Of a stretch of 64,000 nt of DNA, positions 34,907 through 43,779 are shown piece after piece. The stretch spans positions 2,485,001-2,549,000 of the forward strand of contig NZ_JAPENL010000002.1 in assembly GCF_026342015.1 (NCBI RefSeq). Reading direction: 5' to 3'. Below the pieces are notes generated by a model. That model was given only the letters and a program-made list of their open reading frames with translations, searched no databases and was not told the DNA's origin. Position numbers and translations under genes: made by a program. Within the stretch, counting starts at the first letter, position 1, and every line of letters begins with the position of its first letter. The DNA is from Micromonospora lupini. Lineage in GTDB: Bacteria; Actinomycetota; Actinomycetes; Mycobacteriales; Micromonosporaceae.

Positions 34907-35896
34907 TCAGCCCAGCAGCCTCTCGATCTCGGCCAGTTCCTCGGCGGTGAAGTCGAGGCTGTCCACGGCGGCGATGTTGGTCTCCAACTGCGCGACGCTG
35001 CTCGCACCGATGATGAGGCTTGTCATCCGCCTGTCGCGCAGCGCCCAGGCCAGCGCGAGCTGGGCCAGGGACTGGCCGCGCCGCTCGGCGACCGCGCCGA
35101 GCCCCCGGATGGTGGCCATCTTCTCGTCGCTGAGGTCGCTCTCGTTGAGGAAGACGCTTGTGCGCACCCGCGAGTCGGCCGGGATGCCGCCCAGGTAGCG
35201 GTCGGTGAGCAGACCCTGAGCCAGCGGGCTGTACGCGATGCAACCGGCCCCGACCTGCTCCAACGTGTCGAGCAGGCCGTCGGACTCGGTCCAGCGGTTC
35301 AACATCGAGTACGACGGCTGGTTGATCAGCAGCGGCGTGCCCAGCTCGCGCAGGATCGCGGCGGCCCGCGTGGTCTGCTCCGAGTTGTAGTTCGAGATGC
35401 CCACGTAGAGCGCCTTGCCGGAGCGGACGATCGCGTCCAGCGCCCCCATCGTCTCCTCGAGCGGAGTGTCCGGGTCGAAGCGGTGCGAATAGAAGATGTC
35501 TACGTAGTCCAGGCCCATCCGGCCCAGCGACTGGTCCAGCGACGAGATCAGGTTCTTGCGCGAGCCCCACTCGCCGTACGGGCCGGGCCACATCAGGTAG
35601 CCGGCCTTGCTGGAGATGACCAGCTCGTCACGGTACGGCCTGAGGTCCGTGGCGAGCATCCGGCCGAAGTTCTCCTCCGCCGCGCCCGGTGGGGGACCGT
35701 AGTTGTTCGCCAGGTCGAAGTGGGTGACCCCCAGGTCGAAGGCACGCCGGACGATGTCACGCTGCCTGTCGAACGGGCGGTCCGGGCCGAAGTTGTGCCA
35801 GAGCCCGAGGGAGACGACGGGCAGTCGCAGGCCACTGCGTCCGCTGCGCCGGTAGGTCATGGTGTCGTAGCGGTCATCCGGGGCGAGGTAAGTCAC
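34907..35896 (-). CDS. Aldo/keto reductase (YghZ-like)
   Basis: The 329-residue protein matches the aldo/keto reductase family, closest to YghZ/L-glyceraldehyde-3-phosphate reductases. It shows MTYRRSGRSGLRLPVVSLGLWHNFG, ITHFDLANNYGPPPGAAEENFG, catalytic residues in YDELVISSKAGY and DYVDIFYSHRFDPDTPLEET. LINQPSYSMLNRW and a C-terminal IIGASSVAQLETN NADPH-binding end follow. Such enzymes reduce reactive carbonyls. I chose the GTG at 35894-35896 (VTYLAPDD); TAGGCT at 35909-35904 ends 7 nt upstream, fitting a leaderless mRNA. An ATG at 35902 is the alternative. Confidence 0.88.
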   Translation of the reverse strand: MTYLAPDDRYDTMTYRRSGRSGLRLPVVSLGLWHNFGPDRPFDRQRDIVRRAFDLGVTHFDLANNYGPPPGAAEENFGRMLATDLRPYRDELVISSKAGYLMWPGPYGEWGSRKNLISSLDQSLGRMGLDYVDIFYSHRFDPDTPLEETMGALDAIVRSGKALYVGISNYNSEQTTRAAAILRELGTPLLINQPSYSMLNRWTESDGLLDTLEQVGAGCIAYSPLAQGLLTDRYLGGIPADSRVRTSVFLNESDLSDEKMATIRGLGAVAERRGQSLAQLALAWALRDRRMTSLIIGASSVAQLETNIAAVDSLDFTAEELAEIERLLG

Positions 35897-35959
35897 GATC
35901 ATGAGCCTAGCCGCGGCCCGTCGTGTACGGGATCGGGCGTGGAAACCAGGACAACGGGG

Positions 35960-35965
35960 TAGTTT
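35960..35965 (+). promoter_or_regulatory. -10 element for the short ORF/hemerythrin unit
   Basis: TAGTTT ends 7 nt before the ATG at 35973, in the same geometry as other leaderless starts in this window. No clear -35 is seen. Confidence 0.4.
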
Positions 35966-35972
35966 CGAGGCC

Positions 35973-36056
35973 ATGCGGTTCGTCGCCCTCGACCACCGGG
36001 CTCGCCGCGCTGCCCGGATGTTGCGCGCCCGGATCGCCGCCACGACGGAGAAATGA
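35973..36056 (+). CDS. Possible 27-residue leader peptide overlapping the hemerythrin gene
   Basis: The ORF encodes a strongly basic peptide of 27 residues (begins MRFVALDHRARRAARML). It starts 7 nt after a -10 hexamer and its TGA overlaps the ATG of the hemerythrin gene (ATGA). Such a short, overlapping, leaderless ORF is a plausible translational coupler. It could equally be chance in a GC-rich frame; no homology is recognised. Confidence 0.35.
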   Translation: MRFVALDHRARRAARMLRARIAATTEK

Positions 36057-36559
36057 GCACAGTGGACGACATCACCGCACTGATCCTGGACGACCACGCC
36101 GCCTTCCGGCGCGGCTTCGCCCGCCTCGACGACGCCCGCGACGAGCAGGAGCTGCTGGCCATCTGGGAGGCGCTCGCCCTGCACCTGGACATCCACGCCG
36201 AGGCGGAGGAGGCGATCCTCTACCCGCACCTGGTCAAGCACGGTGACGACGGCGAGGACGAGACCGCCGACGCGATCGGCGACCACAACAAGATCCGGGA
36301 CGCCATCGCCGAGTCCAAGTTGCACCCGGTGGGCTCGAAGCCCTGGTGGGAGGCCGTCGGCACGGCCCGCCGGGAGAACAGCGAGCACCTGGCCGAGGAG
36401 GAGGACGAGGCGCTTCCCGACTTCCGCCGGCACGCCAGCTTCGACCTGCGCGCCGAGCTGGGCCAGCGCTGGCTGACCTTCTACGGCGAGCACAAGAACG
36501 GCCGCGACCTGCCGTTCCGCGACAAGGACCCGCAGGGGTACGTCGCCGACCACCGCTGA
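36053..36559 (+). CDS. Hemerythrin-domain protein
   Basis: The 168-residue protein is a four-helix-bundle hemerythrin-like domain that binds a di-iron site and senses or carries oxygen or nitric oxide, or protects iron. The iron ligands are visible: LDDHAAFR (His), HLDIHAEAEEAILYPHL (His, Glu, His), and DAIGDHNKIRDAI and NSEHLAEEEDEAL further on. It has no signal peptide or membrane helix and no fused domain. GAG lies 5 nt before the ATG. It overlaps a possible short leader ORF and is upstream of an unrelated two-component system. Confidence 0.9.
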   Translation: MSTVDDITALILDDHAAFRRGFARLDDARDEQELLAIWEALALHLDIHAEAEEAILYPHLVKHGDDGEDETADAIGDHNKIRDAIAESKLHPVGSKPWWEAVGTARRENSEHLAEEEDEALPDFRRHASFDLRAELGQRWLTFYGEHKNGRDLPFRDKDPQGYVADHR

Positions 36560-36562
36560 GAT

Positions 36563-36580
36563 CTCCCCGGTGCGGGGGAG
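36563..36580 (+). terminator. Weak hairpin after the hemerythrin gene
   Basis: CTCCCC/GGGGAG arms with a 6-nt loop begin 4 nt after the stop codon. Confidence 0.35.
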
Positions 36581-36614
36581 TCGCACCGCCGGGTGACGGC
36601 AGCAGAATGTCCGC

Positions 36615-37859
36615 ATGACCCTGCGCGCGGCACTGGCCCCGCTTGTCGCCGGCAGCACCTGGCGACGCGGCGTGTTCCTGCTGCTGGGCGGTGTGCTGGC
36701 GCTGCCGTACGGGGTGCTCGCGGTGACCTTCGCGCAGATGCTCGCCGACTCGGAGATCCCCCGCCCACTTGTGTACGCCCTCCTGGTGGTCGCGGCGCTG
36801 ATCGCCGTGGTGCCGCTGCTGCTTGACGGCAGTCGTGCCCTGGAGATCGCCGCCGTCCGGGCGCTGCTCGGCGTCGACCTGCCCGACCCGGCGCCGGGGC
36901 ACCGCGGCGACCGGGAGAGCCGCCTGCGCAGCGCGCTCTGGATCGCCACGCACCTCATCGTCGGCGCGTCGGTGATGGCCGCGCTGTTCAGCGCCCTGCC
37001 GATGGCGCTGGCGTTCATCGCCCAGCAGTTCGGCGTTGGCGACGAACTGACCAGCGGGGAGCGGTTCGGGCCGCTGGACGGGCGGGACAGCGGCTGGCTG
37101 ACGCTGACCGGGGTGGCGCTGCTCGTCGGCCTCGGCTACGCCGTCGCCGGGCTCGGCGCGCTCGCCGTCTCGATGGCGCCGGTGCTGCTCGGCCCAGCCC
37201 AGGCCGAGCGGATCGCCGCGTTGGAGGCGCGGGCCACCCGGCTGGCCGAACGCAACCGGCTGGCCCGGGAACTGCACGACTCGGTCGGTCACGCGCTGAC
37301 CGTGGCCACCCTCCAGGCCGGCGCCGCCCGCGAGGTGCTCGACACCGATCCGGAGTTCGTCCGGCGGGCGCTGGGCGCCATCGAGGAGGCCGGGCGCACC
37401 GCGATGGACGAGCTGGACCACGTGCTCGGGCTGCTCCGCGAGACCGGCGGCGACAGGCCCTCCGCGGCGCCGCAGCGTACCCTCGCCGACCTGGACCGGC
37501 TGGTCGCCGACACCCGCGCGGCCGGGCTGACTGTGCACGCGCAGCGCGTCGGCGACCCGACGCGACTGCCCGCGATCGTCTCCCGGGAGGGCTACCGGAT
37601 CGTCCAGGAGGGACTGACAAACGCCGCCCGCTACGGCCACGGCCCGGTGACACTGCGCCTGGACCTGCGGCCGGACGCGCTTGAGCTGGAGCTGGTCAAC
37701 ACGATGAGCCGCCCCGACCGGGCCGACACGGGGCGGTCCGGTCGGGGCCTGGACGGCATGCGCGAACGCGTACTGCTGCTCGGCGGTCGACTCACCGTCG
37801 GGCCGGACGGGGACCGCTGGCTGATCCGCGCCCGCCTGCCCTACGAGGACGCCCGATGA
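36615..37859 (+). CDS. Sensor histidine kinase (NarL-type system)
   Basis: The 414-residue kinase has four predicted membrane helices. Two pairs lie at about 18-68 and 115-190, with a short loop between, and little extracytoplasmic sequence. The dimerisation H-box ERNRLARELHDSVGHALTVATLQ and a C-terminal GRGLDGMRERVLLLGG ATP-binding end mark the HisKA_3/NarX-DesK type. In this class the sensor helices often respond to membrane or cell-envelope change. The ATG of the partner response regulator overlaps its TGA by 4 nt. The signal is unknown. Confidence 0.92.
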   Translation: MTLRAALAPLVAGSTWRRGVFLLLGGVLALPYGVLAVTFAQMLADSEIPRPLVYALLVVAALIAVVPLLLDGSRALEIAAVRALLGVDLPDPAPGHRGDRESRLRSALWIATHLIVGASVMAALFSALPMALAFIAQQFGVGDELTSGERFGPLDGRDSGWLTLTGVALLVGLGYAVAGLGALAVSMAPVLLGPAQAERIAALEARATRLAERNRLARELHDSVGHALTVATLQAGAAREVLDTDPEFVRRALGAIEEAGRTAMDELDHVLGLLRETGGDRPSAAPQRTLADLDRLVADTRAAGLTVHAQRVGDPTRLPAIVSREGYRIVQEGLTNAARYGHGPVTLRLDLRPDALELELVNTMSRPDRADTGRSGRGLDGMRERVLLLGGRLTVGPDGDRWLIRARLPYEDAR

Positions 37860-38506
37860 CCACAGGTGTGCTGATCGTCGACGACGACGAGTTGATCCGG
37901 GTCGGGCTGCGGGCCATCATCGACGCCCAACCCGACCTGCGGGTGCTCGCCGAGGCCGCCGACGGCGCCGAGGTGCCGCCCCTGGTCGCCCGGCACCGCC
38001 CGGACGTGGTGCTGATGGACGTGCGGATGCCCGGCATCGACGGCATCCAGGCCACCCGGCACCTGCTGGCCACCTCCGCCGACCCGCCCCGGGTGCTTGT
38101 GGTCACCACGTTCGCCAACGACGAGTACGTCTACGAGGCGCTGCGCGCCGGCGCCTCCGGCTTCCTGCTCAAACGGGCCCGGCCGGCGGAGGTGGTCGAA
38201 GCGGTCCGGGTCGTCGCGGCGGGGGAGTCGCTGCTCTTCCCGGCCGCGATCCGCCAGCTCGTCGGGGCGTACGGGCCGGCGGGTGGCGACCGGCTGCGTG
38301 CCGCCCGGCTCACCGAACGGGAGGCCGAGGTGCTGCGCCTGATGACCACCGGCCGATCCAACCCGGAGATCGCCGCGCACCTGGTGGTCGGCGTGGAGAC
38401 GGTCAAGACGCACGTCGGCAACGTGCTTGCCAAGCTGGGCGTCCGCGACCGTACGCAGGCGGTCATCGCCGCCTACGAGTCCGGCTTCGTCACCCCGTCG
38501 GGCTGA
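37856..38506 (+). CDS. Response regulator, NarL/LuxR type
   Basis: The 216-residue regulator has a receiver domain (VLIVDDDELIRVGLRAIIDA, acceptor Asp in RPDVVLMDVRMPGIDGIQAT, Lys in GFLLKRARPAEV). A LuxR-type helix-turn-helix follows (LTEREAEVLRLMTTGRSNPEIAAHLVVGVETVKTHVGNVLAKLGVRDRTQAVIAAY). It is coupled to the kinase by a 4-nt overlap. The following membrane-protein gene may be its target, because the next gene starts 77 nt downstream on the same strand. Confidence 0.93.
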   Translation: MTTGVLIVDDDELIRVGLRAIIDAQPDLRVLAEAADGAEVPPLVARHRPDVVLMDVRMPGIDGIQATRHLLATSADPPRVLVVTTFANDEYVYEALRAGASGFLLKRARPAEVVEAVRVVAAGESLLFPAAIRQLVGAYGPAGGDRLRAARLTEREAEVLRLMTTGRSNPEIAAHLVVGVETVKTHVGNVLAKLGVRDRTQAVIAAYESGFVTPSG

Positions 38507-38582
38507 GCGGTCCCTCACCCGGGGGAGCGGGTTCACCGCCGGCCGGGAGGGATTCGACTGGCTGTCGGTCGAGGCTGAGAGC

Positions 38583-39659
38583 ATGACGACGATCACTTCC
38601 TCCCCACCCCGAGCCGACTCCCGGTGGCCCGACCGGTTCGCCCCACTGGCCGCCGGTTGGCTCGGCCTGTGGGGCGTCCTCGCCCTGGTGGGCACGCTCA
38701 CCGGCGCCGGCTATCCGTTCGGCGCGAACGACACGCACGGCGGCGACGTCAACCTGCTGCGCCTGGTGCCTGTGGACCTGGCCACCCCGCTCTTCGCCGG
38801 TGTGCTGCTCACCGCCGCCGTGGCCGCGCTGGCCATGAGCCGCCCGGCGGTCCGCCCACCCGGTCCGCTGCGGGCGCTGCTCGCCGGCTACGGCTGGGCG
38901 GTGGCGTTCCTGCTCGCCGTGGTCGTCCCGGACGCGCGCGTGCTCGTCGTGCTCGGCTACCTGCCGATCCTGATCGTCGGAGCGCCGTTCGGCTGGCCGC
39001 CGATCGACTACTCCGAGGTCCTCAACTGGGCGCTGTTCGGCCGGTTCGCCGCGCTGGCCGGTGGGCTGCTGCTGGCCGGGGCGGTGCTCGTCTGGCAGCG
39101 CCGCACCGCCGGGGCCTGCGTCGGCTGCGGTCGCGGCGACACCGACCGGGGCTGGACCACCCCGGCCGCCGCCGCGCGCTGGGGCCGCTGGGCCGCAGGC
39201 ATCGCCGCGGTCATTCCCCTGGCGTACGCGTCGACCCGGTTCGCCTGGGCGGCCGGCATCCCGCTCGGCATCTCCCGGGAGTTCCTCACCGAGATGCAGA
39301 ACACCGGTGTGGTCTGGGCCGGTCTCGGGCTGGCCACGTTCGCCACCGTCGGCGCGATCCTCACCCTCGGCCTGGTGCAGCGCTGGGGCGAGCGGTTCCC
39401 GCGTTGGATGGTCGGCCTCGCCGGTCGCCGGGTGCCGGTGCGGCTGGCCGTGGTGCCGGCCGCCCTGGTCGCCATCGCGGTGACCGCGGCCAGCCTGGGG
39501 CTGCTCAGCAACCCCCAGTTCTACCGGCTCACCGGCGGGTTCAGCCTCACCGGAGCCCCGATGCTGCTCTGGCCGGTGTGGGGTGCGGCGCTCGGCGCGG
39601 CCAGCTACGCGTACCACCTGCGCCGCCGGGGAGCCTGCCGGCGCTGCGGGCGGGGCTGA
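38583..39659 (+). CDS. Polytopic membrane protein downstream of the two-component system
   Basis: The 358-residue protein has about eight hydrophobic segments, including GWLGLWGVLALVGTLTG, PVDLATPLFAGVLLTAAVAAL and GWAVAFLLAVVVPDARVLVVL. It also has two short Cys-rich stretches: CVGCGRGD near the middle and CRRCGRG at the very end. These may bind metal or be structural. No transporter or enzyme family is recognised. The ATG at 38583 starts 77 nt after the response-regulator stop, so the gene may be co-expressed with that system. A hairpin follows it. Confidence 0.7.
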   Translation: MTTITSSPPRADSRWPDRFAPLAAGWLGLWGVLALVGTLTGAGYPFGANDTHGGDVNLLRLVPVDLATPLFAGVLLTAAVAALAMSRPAVRPPGPLRALLAGYGWAVAFLLAVVVPDARVLVVLGYLPILIVGAPFGWPPIDYSEVLNWALFGRFAALAGGLLLAGAVLVWQRRTAGACVGCGRGDTDRGWTTPAAAARWGRWAAGIAAVIPLAYASTRFAWAAGIPLGISREFLTEMQNTGVVWAGLGLATFATVGAILTLGLVQRWGERFPRWMVGLAGRRVPVRLAVVPAALVAIAVTAASLGLLSNPQFYRLTGGFSLTGAPMLLWPVWGAALGAASYAYHLRRRGACRRCGRG

Positions 39660-39670
39660 GGGTGGCAGTG

Positions 39671-39699
39671 GGGGTGCCCCCCGATCATCGGGGCACCCC
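39671..39699 (+). terminator. Terminator after the membrane-protein gene
   Basis: GGGGTGCCCC/GGGGCACCCC arms with a short inner stem lie 12 nt after the stop codon. Confidence 0.7.
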
Positions 39700-39725
39700 T
39701 GCGATGGTGAGCTAGCGTGGGTCGG

Positions 39726-41177
39726 GTGACTGCGCCTAACCCGGTAATCCCGGTTCCACCGGCCGACCTGCCCGGCACGCTCGGCGCGCTGCGGGCGGCC
39801 GGTCACCAGTACCGCACCGTCAAGCAGGAACTCCGCGACAACCTCCTCGCCCGGATGCGCTCCGGCGAGACCCGTTTCCCCGGCATCGTCGGCTACGACG
39901 ACAGCGTGCTGCCCGAGGTCGAGCGGGCGCTGCTCGCCGGACACGACATGGTGCTGCTCGGCGAGCGCGGCCAGGGCAAGACCCGACTGATCCGGGCGCT
40001 GGGTGGGCTGCTCGACGAGTGGACCCCCGTCATCGCCGGTTCGGTGCTCAACGAGCACCCGATGCACCCGCTCACCCCGGCGTCGGTCGCCCAGGTCGCC
40101 GAGGCCGGCGACGAGCTGCCGATCGGCTGGCTGCACCGCTCGATGCGTTACGGCGAGAAGCTCGCCACCCCCGACACCAGCGTCGGCGACCTGATCGGTG
40201 ACGTCGACCCGATCCGGATCGCCCAGGGCCGCACCCTCGGTGACCCGGAGACCATCCACTTCGGGTTGGTGCCGCGCACCAACCGGGGCATCTTCGCCGT
40301 CAACGAGCTGCCCGACCTGGCCGAGCGGATCCAGGTGGCGCTGCTCAACGTGTTGGAGGAGCGGGACATCCAGGTCCGCGGCTACCAGCTGCGGCTGCCG
40401 CTTGACCTGTTGCTGGTGGCCAGCGCCAACCCGGAGGACTACACCAACCGGGGCCGGATCATCACCCCGCTCAAGGACCGGTTCGGTGCGGAGATCCGTA
40501 CCCACTACCCGGTCGACCTGGAGTTGGAGCTGGCGCTGATCCGCCAGGAGGCCGACCTGGTCGCCGCCGTGCCGGAGCACGTGCTGGAGGTGCTGGCCCG
40601 CTTCGCCCGCGCGGTGCGGGAGTCGCCTTCGGTGGACCCGCGCTCCGGGGTCTCCGCCCGGTTCGCGATCGCCGCCGCCGAGACGGTCGCGGGCGCCGCG
40701 CTGCGCCGTGCCGGCCTGCTCGCCGCCTCCACCAACCCGGACGGTCGGCCCGAGGCCGCGGTGGCCCGGGTCGGCGACGCGGTGTCGGTGACCAGCACGC
40801 TGCGCGGCAAGGTGGAGTTCGAGAGCGGCGAGGAGGGGCGGGAGATCGAGGTCCTCGCCCACCTGCTGCGGACCGCGACCGCCGAGACGTTCCGGGCACA
40901 CCTGGCCGGCCTGGACCTCTCCGGGTTCACCGCCCTGGTCGAGGACGGGACGGCCATCGAGACCGGCGAGCTGGTCGGTTCCGCCGAGCTGCTGCGCCAG
41001 GTGGGCACGGTGCCCGGCCTGGCCAAGGTGCTGGACCGGCTCGGTCTGGGCGACGCGCCCACCCCGGAGGAGGCCGCCGCCGCCGTCGAGTTCGTCCTGG
41101 AGGGGCTGCACCTGACCCGCCGGCTCGGCAAGGACGTGACCGACACCGGTCGCACCGTCTACGGCGGCCGGGGCTGA
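39726..41177 (+). CDS. AAA+ ATPase, MoxR/magnesium-chelatase-I type
   Basis: The 483-residue ATPase has a Walker A segment LLGERGQGKTRLIRAL and a FGLVPRTNRGIFAVNELPDL segment with Walker B-like residues. LLLVASANPEDYTNRGRIITPLKDRFGAEIRTHYP supplies sensor 1 and the Arg finger. It lies 2 nt upstream of a VWA-domain gene; paired MoxR-like ATPases and VWA proteins act together as chaperones or insertases for metal or protein complexes. The mycobacterial pair Rv0958-Rv0959 has similar architecture. The GTG at 39726 was chosen because TAGCGT ends 7 nt upstream; a GTG at 39717 lies inside that hexamer. Confidence 0.85.
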   Translation: MTAPNPVIPVPPADLPGTLGALRAAGHQYRTVKQELRDNLLARMRSGETRFPGIVGYDDSVLPEVERALLAGHDMVLLGERGQGKTRLIRALGGLLDEWTPVIAGSVLNEHPMHPLTPASVAQVAEAGDELPIGWLHRSMRYGEKLATPDTSVGDLIGDVDPIRIAQGRTLGDPETIHFGLVPRTNRGIFAVNELPDLAERIQVALLNVLEERDIQVRGYQLRLPLDLLLVASANPEDYTNRGRIITPLKDRFGAEIRTHYPVDLELELALIRQEADLVAAVPEHVLEVLARFARAVRESPSVDPRSGVSARFAIAAAETVAGAALRRAGLLAASTNPDGRPEAAVARVGDAVSVTSTLRGKVEFESGEEGREIEVLAHLLRTATAETFRAHLAGLDLSGFTALVEDGTAIETGELVGSAELLRQVGTVPGLAKVLDRLGLGDAPTPEEAAAAVEFVLEGLHLTRRLGKDVTDTGRTVYGGRG

Positions 41178-41179
41178 TC

Positions 41180-43132
41180 GTGGCCGGCAACCGGTTCCGG
41201 TACGGGCAGTGGAACGGCGGGCCCGACCCGCTCGCACCCCCGTACGACGTACGCGAGGCTGTGGACGCGGTCGGCGCCGAGGTGCTGGCCGGCGGCAGCC
41301 TGCGGGAGGCGCTGCGCGACCTGCTGCGCCGGGGCCCGCAGGGGCGTGGCGGTCTGGACGACCTGGCCGCCCGGGCGCGACGGCTGCGCCGGGAGGCGCT
41401 GCGCCGAGGTGACCTGGACGGCGCGGTGACCCGAGCCCAGGCGCTGCTCGACCAGGCCCTCGCCGCCGAGCGCGACGAGCTGCGGGGCCGCGACGACGAC
41501 GGCGCGCGGTTCGCCGAGGCGGTGCTCGACAATCTGCCCCGCTCCACCGCCCGGGCGGTCGAGGAGTTGTCCGGCTACCAGTGGGCCAGCGACGACGCCC
41601 GCCGCTCGTACCAGCAGATCCTCGACCAGCTCCGCGACGACGTGCTCGGTCAGCGCTTCGCCGGGCTGCGCGACGCGGTGCGCGCGTCCGCCGACCCGGC
41701 GGCGCAGCAACGGCTCGCCGAGATGATGCGGGACCTGAACGACCTGCTGGCCCGGCACGGTCGCGCGGAGGACACCACAGACGCGTTCGCCGAGTTCATG
41801 CGCCGGCACGGGGACTTCTTCCCGGAGCGGCCGGAGACGGTCGACGAGCTGATCGACGTGCTGGCCCGCCGCTCGGCGGCCGGTGAGCGGCTGATGAACT
41901 CGCTCTCCGAGCGGCAGCGCGCCGAACTGGCCGGCCTCATGCAGCAGTCACTCGGCGACCGTCTCGCCGGGGAGCTCTCGGCGCTCGACGCGAACCTGCG
42001 GGCGCTGCGACCGGATCTGCGGTGGGGCCGTGGCGAGCGGGTCCGCGGCGACCAGCCGCTGGACTACGCCGACGCGGCCGGCGCGCTGGGTGAGATCGGC
42101 GAGCTGGACGACCTGCTGGACCAGCTCGACCAGGAACACCCCGGGGCCACGCTCGACGACGTGGACGTCGACGCGGTGGCCCGGACGCTGGGCCGGGACG
42201 CGGCCGACGACGTCCGCCGGCTGCGCGAGTTGGAACGGGAGCTGCGCCGCCAGGGCTGGGTGAGCCGGGACGCGGACGGGCTCACGCTGAGCCCGAAGGC
42301 GCTGCGTCGACTCGGCGGCACCGCGCTGCGGCGGGTGTTCGCCGAGCTGACCGCCGGGCCGCGCGGCCAGCACGACCTGCGCTCGGCGGGCGCCGCCGGC
42401 GAGGTCAGTGGCGCCTCCCGCCCCTGGGAGTACGGCGACGAGCAGCCGTTGGACGTGGTCCGGACGCTGACCCGGGCGGTCCGCCGGGCCGGTCCGACCG
42501 TTCCACTGCAACTCGCCGTTGACGACTTCGAGGTGGTGGAGACCGAGAAGCGGGCTTCCGCGGCGGTGGTGCTCTGCGTCGACCTGTCGTACTCGATGAT
42601 CTCGCAGGGTCGTTGGGGGCCGATGAAGCAGACGGCGCTGGCGTTGGCGCACCTGATGGAGACCCGTTTCCCGCAGGACGCGTTGCAGATCGTGGGCTTC
42701 GGTCGGGAGGCGATGACCCTCACCCAGCAGGAGCTGGCGGCTGTGGAGCCGGACATGGAGCAGGGCACCAACCTGCAGCACGCGCTGCGGCTGGCCGCTC
42801 GGCACCTGCGCCGGCATCCGGACGCCGAGCCGGTGGTCCTGGTGGTCACCGACGGGGAGCCGACCGCCCATCTGGACCCGGACGACGGGGAGGCGCTGTT
42901 CCACTGGCCGCCGCTGCCGGAGACGATCGAGGCGACCGTCCGCGAGGTCGACAAGCTCAGCCGCTACGGCGCCACGCTCAACCTGTTCATGCTCGGCGAC
43001 GACCCGGGCCTGCGCCGCTTCGTCGACGCGGTGGCCCGGCGCAGCCGGGGCCGCATGTTCACCCCGGACACCGACGACCTGGGCGAGTACGTGGTGAGCG
43101 ACTACCTCCGCTCCCGCCAATCCCGCCGCTGA
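41180..43132 (+). CDS. VWA-domain protein, partner of the AAA+ ATPase
   Basis: The 650-residue protein has a long helical N-terminal part rich in Leu, Arg and Asp (about residues 1-420). A C-terminal von Willebrand A domain with an intact MIDAS follows (VVLCVDLSYSMISQG, Asp468-x-Ser-x-Ser; later VLVVTDGEPTAHL). MIDAS domains bind a divalent ion and mediate protein contact. It starts at the GTG 2 nt after the ATPase stop, so the two genes form an operon, and their products probably form one complex. The target is unknown. No ribosome site precedes the start, as is usual for coupled genes. Confidence 0.85.
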   Translation: MAGNRFRYGQWNGGPDPLAPPYDVREAVDAVGAEVLAGGSLREALRDLLRRGPQGRGGLDDLAARARRLRREALRRGDLDGAVTRAQALLDQALAAERDELRGRDDDGARFAEAVLDNLPRSTARAVEELSGYQWASDDARRSYQQILDQLRDDVLGQRFAGLRDAVRASADPAAQQRLAEMMRDLNDLLARHGRAEDTTDAFAEFMRRHGDFFPERPETVDELIDVLARRSAAGERLMNSLSERQRAELAGLMQQSLGDRLAGELSALDANLRALRPDLRWGRGERVRGDQPLDYADAAGALGEIGELDDLLDQLDQEHPGATLDDVDVDAVARTLGRDAADDVRRLRELERELRRQGWVSRDADGLTLSPKALRRLGGTALRRVFAELTAGPRGQHDLRSAGAAGEVSGASRPWEYGDEQPLDVVRTLTRAVRRAGPTVPLQLAVDDFEVVETEKRASAAVVLCVDLSYSMISQGRWGPMKQTALALAHLMETRFPQDALQIVGFGREAMTLTQQELAAVEPDMEQGTNLQHALRLAARHLRRHPDAEPVVLVVTDGEPTAHLDPDDGEALFHWPPLPETIEATVREVDKLSRYGATLNLFMLGDDPGLRRFVDAVARRSRGRMFTPDTDDLGEYVVSDYLRSRQSRR

Positions 43133-43160
43133 CGCCCGGTGGGGCGGGTTGACTGGGGGG

Positions 43161-43625
43161 ATGAAGAGCGGGGGATTGCGGCGGGCCTACGACGGCCTGT
43201 TCGCGGAGGTCGACGCCGGTGGGTTCGGTCCGGCTCCGGAGGGGCAGCTCAGTGCCGAGCAGATCGTCGCGCATCTGGTCGCCAACGACGAGCTGATGAT
43301 CCAGGCGACCGAGGCGTTGCTGGCCGGGTCGCCGTTCGCCTACTACGAGTTGGAAGAGGACATGCACCGTCCGCAGCTCGACGCGCTCGCCGCCGAGCAG
43401 GGTGGTCTGCGTGGCCTGACCGCGCTGCTGCACGGCACCAGCGACCGGCTGTGTGGGCTGGTCGACCAGCTCGGCCTGGCCGCGGAGACCCCGGTCGAGA
43501 CGCACCTCCGCGAGGGCTTCGACCTCATCGTCGACGAGTCGCTGCCCTGGTCCCGAACCCTGGACCTGCACACCCGGGTACACCTGCCCAAACACCAGGC
43601 CCAACTGCACCTGCTCCGCACCTGA
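43161..43625 (+). CDS. DinB-like four-helix protein
   Basis: The 154-residue protein resembles the DinB/MDMPI family, small helical bundles that often bind metal and act with mycothiol. It shows SAEQIVAHLVANDELMIQAT, a Glu-rich YYELEEDMHRPQLD segment, and a C-terminal HTRVHLPKHQAQLHLLRT with several His residues that could be metal ligands. The match is by overall pattern only. GGGGGG directly precedes the ATG at 43161. The gene is convergent with the AraC-type regulator, with 154 nt between stops and no hairpin clearly visible there. Confidence 0.6.
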   Translation: MKSGGLRRAYDGLFAEVDAGGFGPAPEGQLSAEQIVAHLVANDELMIQATEALLAGSPFAYYELEEDMHRPQLDALAAEQGGLRGLTALLHGTSDRLCGLVDQLGLAAETPVETHLREGFDLIVDESLPWSRTLDLHTRVHLPKHQAQLHLLRT

Positions 43626-43779
43626 GCTGCCCGAGTCCGACGTGGCGGCTTCCCGGTGTCTTGGTCTGTTGAGCCGTATACCTCCGGCCGGACTGTCACG
43701 GCCCGTGCCCGCCTCGCAGGGCGGCGTGGTCGGCAGCATCGGCCGGGTGTGCGCCGGGCGCCGGGCCGCTGCGGGTGGG

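Noticed and set aside
34907..37018. 703-residue fusion of a leftward frame with the aldo/keto reductase
   Set aside because: Only the part up to about 35896 matches the reductase family. The rest is antisense to the hemerythrin and kinase genes.
38490..41237. 915-residue minus-strand frame
   Set aside because: It is antisense to the membrane-protein and AAA+ ATPase genes and rich in His, Arg, Gly and Asp as expected for a shadow frame.
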